Part shown: piece by piece, positions 60,375 to 64,000 of the stretch
How the letters are laid out: each line of letters starts with the position of its first letter
Numbering within the stretch: position 1 is the first letter of the stretch
Source of the DNA: Polaromonas sp.
Lineage (GTDB): Bacteria; Pseudomonadota; Gammaproteobacteria; Burkholderiales; Burkholderiaceae_C
DNA: 64,000 nucleotides
Reading direction: 5' to 3'
NCBI RefSeq assembly: GCF_016185115.1
Contig: NZ_JACPOF010000015.1
Coordinates: 124,001 to 188,000 of the forward strand
The notes under the pieces: generated by a model
Seen by the model: only the letters and a program-made list of their open reading frames with translations
Databases searched by the model: none
Told to the model about the DNA's origin: nothing
Translations under genes and position numbers: made by a program

Positions 60375-61106
60375 TTACTTTGCATCCGCCAGGAACTTCT
60401 CGACCTGCTGTGAGCTGATGGCACCGGGCACGCGCGAACCATCCGCAAAAAAGAGGGTGGGCGTGCCTGTGATCTTGTATTTGCGGCCAAACTCGATATT
60501 GCGTTCAAGAGCCGTGGTATCACAGCTGGCTTTGGGTACAGGCTGGTCGCGCACCATAAGGTCCTGCCAGACCTTGCCCTTGTCTTTGGCGCACCAGATG
60601 TTTTTTGCCTTGTCGGTGGAGTCTGTACCCAGTATGGGGTAGAGAAACATGTGGATGGTCACATCCGTCACTTTCTGCAGGTCACGCTCAAACCGCTTGC
60701 AGTAGCCACAATTCGGGTCTTCAAACACGACCAGCTTTCGTTTGCCGTTACCCCGTACGATCGTGAAAGAGTCCTTGACCGGAATCGCGCTGAATTCAAT
60801 GGCATTGAGTTTCTCGACACGTTCTTCCGTCAGATTGCGTTTGGCTTTTGTGTCGATGAGGTTGCCCTGCACAAGGAAGTTGCCTTCGCCATCGGTGTAA
60901 AAAATATCACTGTCGTTCACGCGCACTTCGAACAGGCCGTTCATGGGTGTCCTGCTGACCTCGTCGATTTTTGAGAACGCGGGCAGCCTTTCCGCCAGAT
61001 TCTTCCGTATGGTTGCTTCCTGTGGCAAGGGCGGCGCAGCCCAGCCAATGGAGGCAACACCGGTGATCAGCAGACCCAGGGCCCAGGCGGTTTTTGAAAA
61101 TGTCAT
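60375..61106 (-). CDS. dsbC: DsbC, periplasmic disulfide isomerase
   Basis: DsbC corrects wrong disulfide bonds in periplasmic proteins. The start at 61106, preceded by an AGGAT site, gives 243 residues with a signal peptide of about 24 residues, an N-terminal dimerisation domain (ATIRKNLAERLPAFSKIDE) and a thioredoxin-like domain with FEDPNCGYCKRF (active-site CGYC), a second cysteine pair (WCAKDKGK, KASCD) and the cis-Pro TGTPTLFF. The frame extends further upstream into the UbiH-like gene but that part is not conserved. It follows ubiH-like by 22 bases. Confidence 0.95.
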   Translation of the reverse strand: MTFSKTAWALGLLITGVASIGWAAPPLPQEATIRKNLAERLPAFSKIDEVSRTPMNGLFEVRVNDSDIFYTDGEGNFLVQGNLIDTKAKRNLTEERVEKLNAIEFSAIPVKDSFTIVRGNGKRKLVVFEDPNCGYCKRFERDLQKVTDVTIHMFLYPILGTDSTDKAKNIWCAKDKGKVWQDLMVRDQPVPKASCDTTALERNIEFGRKYKITGTPTLFFADGSRVPGAISSQQVEKFLADAK

Positions 61107-61128
61107 GCTCAATCCTGATTCTCGAAAC

Positions 61129-62232
61129 TTATAAACCTGTTGCTTGCCGGACCACCCATGATTTGAGTGGGCCGCTGCGCGCAAAATTCTTCAATCCCCA
61201 GTGCCGCAGTGCCTGCCAGCGTACGTCTGTCTGGGCAAACAGGCCATGCAGGCCATCCGTCACCGTACCCATGGCTGCTACGTCCGCCTTGCGGGCACGT
61301 TCATAACGCCTGAGAAGCTTTTCGTCGCCCAATCCGCGCCAGTATTCCCGTTGGCCAATCACGCCAGCCAGTTCTGCCGCATCTGCCAGACCGAGATTCA
61401 GGCCCTGGCCTGCCAGCGGATGCACAGTATGCGCTGCGTCACCTGCCAGGGCCCAGCCAGGTCCCACCCAGCGGTCTGCCTTTGAGAGAGCCAAAGGCCA
61501 GCTGCTGCGTTCGCTGGCCAAGGTCAGCTGGCCGGGCTTGCCGCCGCAATCGGCCTGCAAGGCCGCGCAGAACGCTTCGGCCCCGAGTTTTTGCAAGGCA
61601 TCTGCACGCTCCGCAGAGACAGACCACACCAGCGCCAGAGAGTTCCCGGCGGCGCCGGATATTGGCAAAAGCGCCAGAATCTCACCGTTTTTGAACCACT
61701 GGCGTGCGATGCCCTGATGCGGCTGGCTTGATGTGAGGCGTGCAGCAACCGCTTTTTGGGGGTAGGGCTTGACGGTCCAGGTGGCACCGAACTCGCTGCG
61801 GCTGCTGCTCTTTTGACCTTCGCAAATGACCTGCAGAGCGGCTTTGACAGGCTCCGCAAGTAATTCAATCTGCGGCTGGAAACGTACTGCCTGCGCCAAC
61901 TGGTGCTCAAGTGCCGGAACATCCACTATCCAGGCGAGCGCATCGAGGGGGTTTTCGCTGGCCGTGAAATCAATTTCGCTGCCGTCGTCGCCCCAGATTT
62001 CCATTTTTGAAACGGGAGTTGTGCTGAGCCCTTCAGGCCACGCCCTGAGGCTTTCAAGCAGTTCCCGGGAGGCATTGTTCAGGGCATACGCCCGAACGTC
62101 TTCGCTTCTGGCTACCGGGACGGCAGGTTTGATCGTGAGGACGACCCGCAGGCGTTCGCGGGCAAGCAGCAGGGCCAGCGTGTGGCCGACCACGCCGCCG
62201 CCGCGGATACAGACATCAAAGTGCTGGGACAT
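61129..62232 (-). CDS. UbiH/UbiF/VisC-family FAD-dependent monooxygenase
   Basis: This flavoprotein hydroxylase family acts in ubiquinone ring hydroxylation. The 367 residues have the dinucleotide motif CIRGGGVVGHTLALLLA, a central YALNNASRELLESL region and the FAD motif GDAAHTVHPLAGQGLNLG. The GGGVVG form of the usual GxGxxG is retained. Which ring position it hydroxylates cannot be read from the sequence; betaproteobacteria often have several paralogues. TAGAAT lies 5 bases before the ATG with GAGGA between them. It heads the ubiH-like/dsbC/M61 group. Confidence 0.9.
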   Translation of the reverse strand: MSQHFDVCIRGGGVVGHTLALLLARERLRVVLTIKPAVPVARSEDVRAYALNNASRELLESLRAWPEGLSTTPVSKMEIWGDDGSEIDFTASENPLDALAWIVDVPALEHQLAQAVRFQPQIELLAEPVKAALQVICEGQKSSSRSEFGATWTVKPYPQKAVAARLTSSQPHQGIARQWFKNGEILALLPISGAAGNSLALVWSVSAERADALQKLGAEAFCAALQADCGGKPGQLTLASERSSWPLALSKADRWVGPGWALAGDAAHTVHPLAGQGLNLGLADAAELAGVIGQREYWRGLGDEKLLRRYERARKADVAAMGTVTDGLHGLFAQTDVRWQALRHWGLKNFARSGPLKSWVVRQATGL

Positions 62233-62237
62233 TCCTC

Positions 62238-62243
62238 ATTCTA
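62238..62243 (-). promoter_or_regulatory. -10-like hexamer abutting the UbiH-like gene
   Basis: On the minus strand TAGAAT ends 5 bases before the ATG at 62232; GAGGA fills the gap and is too close to serve as a normal ribosome site. The divergent MOSC gene starts 81 bases away with its own AAGGA site. Confidence 0.35.
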
Positions 62244-62313
62244 GGAGGCTGGCGCAAAATCGCGTGGCGGAGTTTTTCCTGGCCAACTGCCGTTTTCTTA
62301 AAAGGACGTTTTC

Positions 62314-63207
62314 GTGAGCGATGTATCAAAAGAAAATTTCGACGCCGATGCGAATGCAGTCATCTCGCAGCTGTTCATCTATCCGGTCAAATCATGTGCT
62401 GGCATTGAGGTGCAGGAGGCCATCCTCACGGAAACCGGCCTGGAGTTTGACCGGGCCTGGATGGTGGTGGATGGGCAGGGGGAATTCCTGACGCAACGTC
62501 AGCTGCCGCGTATGGCACTCATCAGGCCGCAACTGAAAAACTACGAGATGGTGCTGCGCGCACCCGGCATGTTGGCCCTGCATGTCAACCTCAACGAGGT
62601 GGAAGAACCGATGCACGCCAGGATCTGGGACGAGGAAGTCAAGGCCTACGACATGGGGGCAATCGCCGCCCAGTGGTTCACGGATTTCCTCGGTGTCACT
62701 GCTCGTCTCGTGCGGTTTGACCCTGATCACAAACGGGTCAGTAGCCGCCACTGGACCGGTGGGGTTGAGGCCTTGAACCAGTTCAGCGATGGATTTCCGG
62801 TATTGGTCATTAGCCAGGCATCACTGGACTTCTTGAATGAAAAACTGGTTAAGTCCGGAGCGTCGGCAGTGACCATGGAACGTTTTCGCCCCAATCTGGT
62901 CCTGGGCCATTCCGGACAGGATTTGTCACCGCACGATGAGGACAGGTTAGACATGCTGGGCATTCCGACAGACCAGGGCCTGGTGCGGCTCCGGCCAGTC
63001 AAGCCCTGCCCGCGTTGCCCGATACCGAACATTGACCCGGTGACAGCTGTCCCGGGCACGGAAGTCGGGGACACGCTGCAGGCCTACAGGCAGGATGCCC
63101 GCGTGGACGGTGCCGTCACCTTCGGCATGAACGCCATCATTCTCGAGGGTCTGGAGCATGTTCTCAAGGTGGGGCAGGCTGTTGGCGCCAGTTACCGCTT
63201 TGACTAG
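62314..63207 (+). CDS. MOSC-domain protein (YcbX/mARC-like)
   Basis: The 297-residue product has an N-terminal MOSC beta-barrel domain (LFIYPVKSCAGIEVQEAIL, FDRAWMVVDGQGEFLTQRQ) and a C-terminal MOSC domain with VKPCPRCPIPNIDP, whose second Cys is the likely molybdenum-cofactor ligand. Related YcbX and mARC proteins reduce N-hydroxylated compounds. No C-terminal ferredoxin domain is present, so an external electron donor is needed. The start is GTG at 62314 after an AAGGA site. Confidence 0.9.
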   Translation: MSDVSKENFDADANAVISQLFIYPVKSCAGIEVQEAILTETGLEFDRAWMVVDGQGEFLTQRQLPRMALIRPQLKNYEMVLRAPGMLALHVNLNEVEEPMHARIWDEEVKAYDMGAIAAQWFTDFLGVTARLVRFDPDHKRVSSRHWTGGVEALNQFSDGFPVLVISQASLDFLNEKLVKSGASAVTMERFRPNLVLGHSGQDLSPHDEDRLDMLGIPTDQGLVRLRPVKPCPRCPIPNIDPVTAVPGTEVGDTLQAYRQDARVDGAVTFGMNAIILEGLEHVLKVGQAVGASYRFD

Positions 63208-63242
63208 GGCATGAAAAGGGGGCTATGGTGGCCAGCCCCTCC

Positions 63243-64000
63243 TCAGGCTCTGGATGGCTCCATCAGGGCAGCGTCATCCGGGGTTTCTTCGCCGGACATG
63301 AGCGGCATCGGTTTGGTCATTTCGGGTTCGAGAAAACGAATCGGCCGCCGGCTTCGTGGGCCCATTTGCTGAACAAGGTCCGCCAGCGCCTGGCCAATCT
63401 CGGTGTCGCTGCCCTGACGCTCATTGAGCAAGACGGCAGCTATATGAAATTGCAGCACGATTTCAGGCTTGAGGCCCTTGAGCGGCATCAGTCCTGCTGC
63501 AATCAGCCGGGCTGCCAGTTCGGTCACTGGGCCACGGGTTGAAACACCTTCGAGAACCAGGCCGAACCTTGCCTCGTCCACGCGCCCTACGGTGTCTACA
63601 TCGCGCAGGATACGGCGAAGTTTGATGACGCTGCGCAGAAGACTCTGTTCTGCCACTGCCGTACCCCAGGTCTTCTTGATGTACTTGTAGTTCACAAGCT
63701 CGATGTAAACCACCGCTGCGTCTTCGCGGTGCCGTCTTGCCCGCGCCACAATCTGCTTGAAGCGGTCCTGGAAAATGTGGGGGGTCAGCAGGCCCGTGAG
63801 TGCATCCTGGCTGACAAGGGCCTGTGCCCGTGCCTCTACGCTGTGCCGTTCCCTCGACCGCATGTTGAGGGCAATCAGAAGAAGCGGCATTTCGAAAATC
63901 AACCCGATCATCAAGCCATAGCGTGACAGCCAGGTCGTCGGCATGAAGCCGACGACATTGACGAGCAGTAGCAGCGTAGCGACTGCCATGGGCGTAAAGG
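63243..64000 (-). CDS. Membrane GGDEF-domain protein with degenerate active site (5' part beyond window)
   Basis: The visible C-terminal 251 or so codons encode the end of a membrane region (VATLLLLVNVVGFM and GLMIGLIFEMPLLLIALNM), then a GGDEF domain beginning at DALTGLL. The frame is open to the window edge, so the sensor part lies outside; the ATG at 63989 is unlikely to be the start. The site that should read GGDEF is RVDEA within VGRVDEARFGLVLEG, so diguanylate cyclase activity is doubtful and a binding or regulatory role is more likely. It converges with the MOSC gene, 35 bases apart. Confidence 0.85.
   Translation of the reverse strand, partial: FTPMAVATLLLLVNVVGFMPTTWLSRYGLMIGLIFEMPLLLIALNMRSRERHSVEARAQALVSQDALTGLLTPHIFQDRFKQIVARARRHREDAAVVYIELVNYKYIKKTWGTAVAEQSLLRSVIKLRRILRDVDTVGRVDEARFGLVLEGVSTRGPVTELAARLIAAGLMPLKGLKPEIVLQFHIAAVLLNERQGSDTEIGQALADLVQQMGPRSRRPIRFLEPEMTKPMPLMSGEETPDDAALMEPSRA

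Noticed and set aside
1-64000. Mobile elements, prophage or defence islands
   Set aside because: No transposase, integrase, phage structural, restriction or CRISPR genes were seen; the window reads as core chromosome with short repeats only.

Overview
This 64 kb window is a GC-rich bacterial chromosome segment that looks like a betaproteobacterium of the order Burkholderiales, most likely a Comamonadaceae member of the Polaromonas/Rhodoferax type. The basis is gene order (mur/fts cluster ending in lpxC; accB-accC-prmA followed by a zinc-ribbon DUF3426 protein and a PfkB kinase; pilS-pilR-ampD), the protein families, a lysine/alanine/proline-rich histone H1-like gene and short dispersed repeats of a kind I associate with that family. 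The genus call is inference. No phage, transposase, CRISPR or plasmid genes were found; this is core chromosome.

Layout. 1-12 kb: the distal division and cell wall (dcw) cluster, murF (5' truncated)-mraY-murD-ftsW-murG-murC-ddlB-ftsQ-ftsA-ftsZ, with 4-base stop/start overlaps from mraY to ftsQ, then lpxC. 13-24.7 kb: small envelope proteins, plsC-like/cdsA-like/ruvC, a Bug solute-binding protein, mtgA, a TonB-like protein, an RNase II family exonuclease, yqiA, rodA and tldD. 24.7-35 kb: aroG preceded by what looks like a transcription attenuator with an aromatic-rich leader peptide, mpl, two conserved unknowns, a TlpA-like thioredoxin, accB-accC, prmA, a DUF3426 protein, a PfkB kinase and a DUF167 protein. 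35-41 kb: a histone H1-like gene and nrdA-nrdB with two NrdR-type boxes around the nrdA promoter. 41-45.7 kb: ampD, pilR, pilS, a PP0621-like protein and a CcsA-like cytochrome c assembly protein. 45.8-51 kb: ffh, then opgG-opgH (osmoregulated periplasmic glucans). 51-56.7 kb: the glrK-lipoprotein-glrR sigma-54 two-component set, miaB, a periplasmic unknown and a tRNA with CAT anticodon. 56.7-64 kb: two crotonase-family enzymes, an M61 peptidase, dsbC, a UbiH-like monooxygenase, a MOSC protein and a truncated GGDEF protein.

Much of the window serves the cell envelope: peptidoglycan precursor synthesis (mur genes, ddlB), polymerisation (ftsW, rodA, mtgA), recycling (mpl, ampD), lipid A (lpxC), phospholipid (plsC/cdsA-like) and periplasmic glucans (opgGH). 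The most rewarding regulatory signals are the aroG leader, a sigma-54 promoter plus a GlrR-type activator site upstream of opgG and next to glrR, the nrdA promoter, and a recurring pattern in which first genes of transcripts lack a Shine-Dalgarno sequence and instead carry a -10-like hexamer 5-7 bases before the start codon, which suggests leaderless mRNAs. Several short repeats sit between genes, and one repeat appears to have been incorporated into the coding sequence of ddlB.
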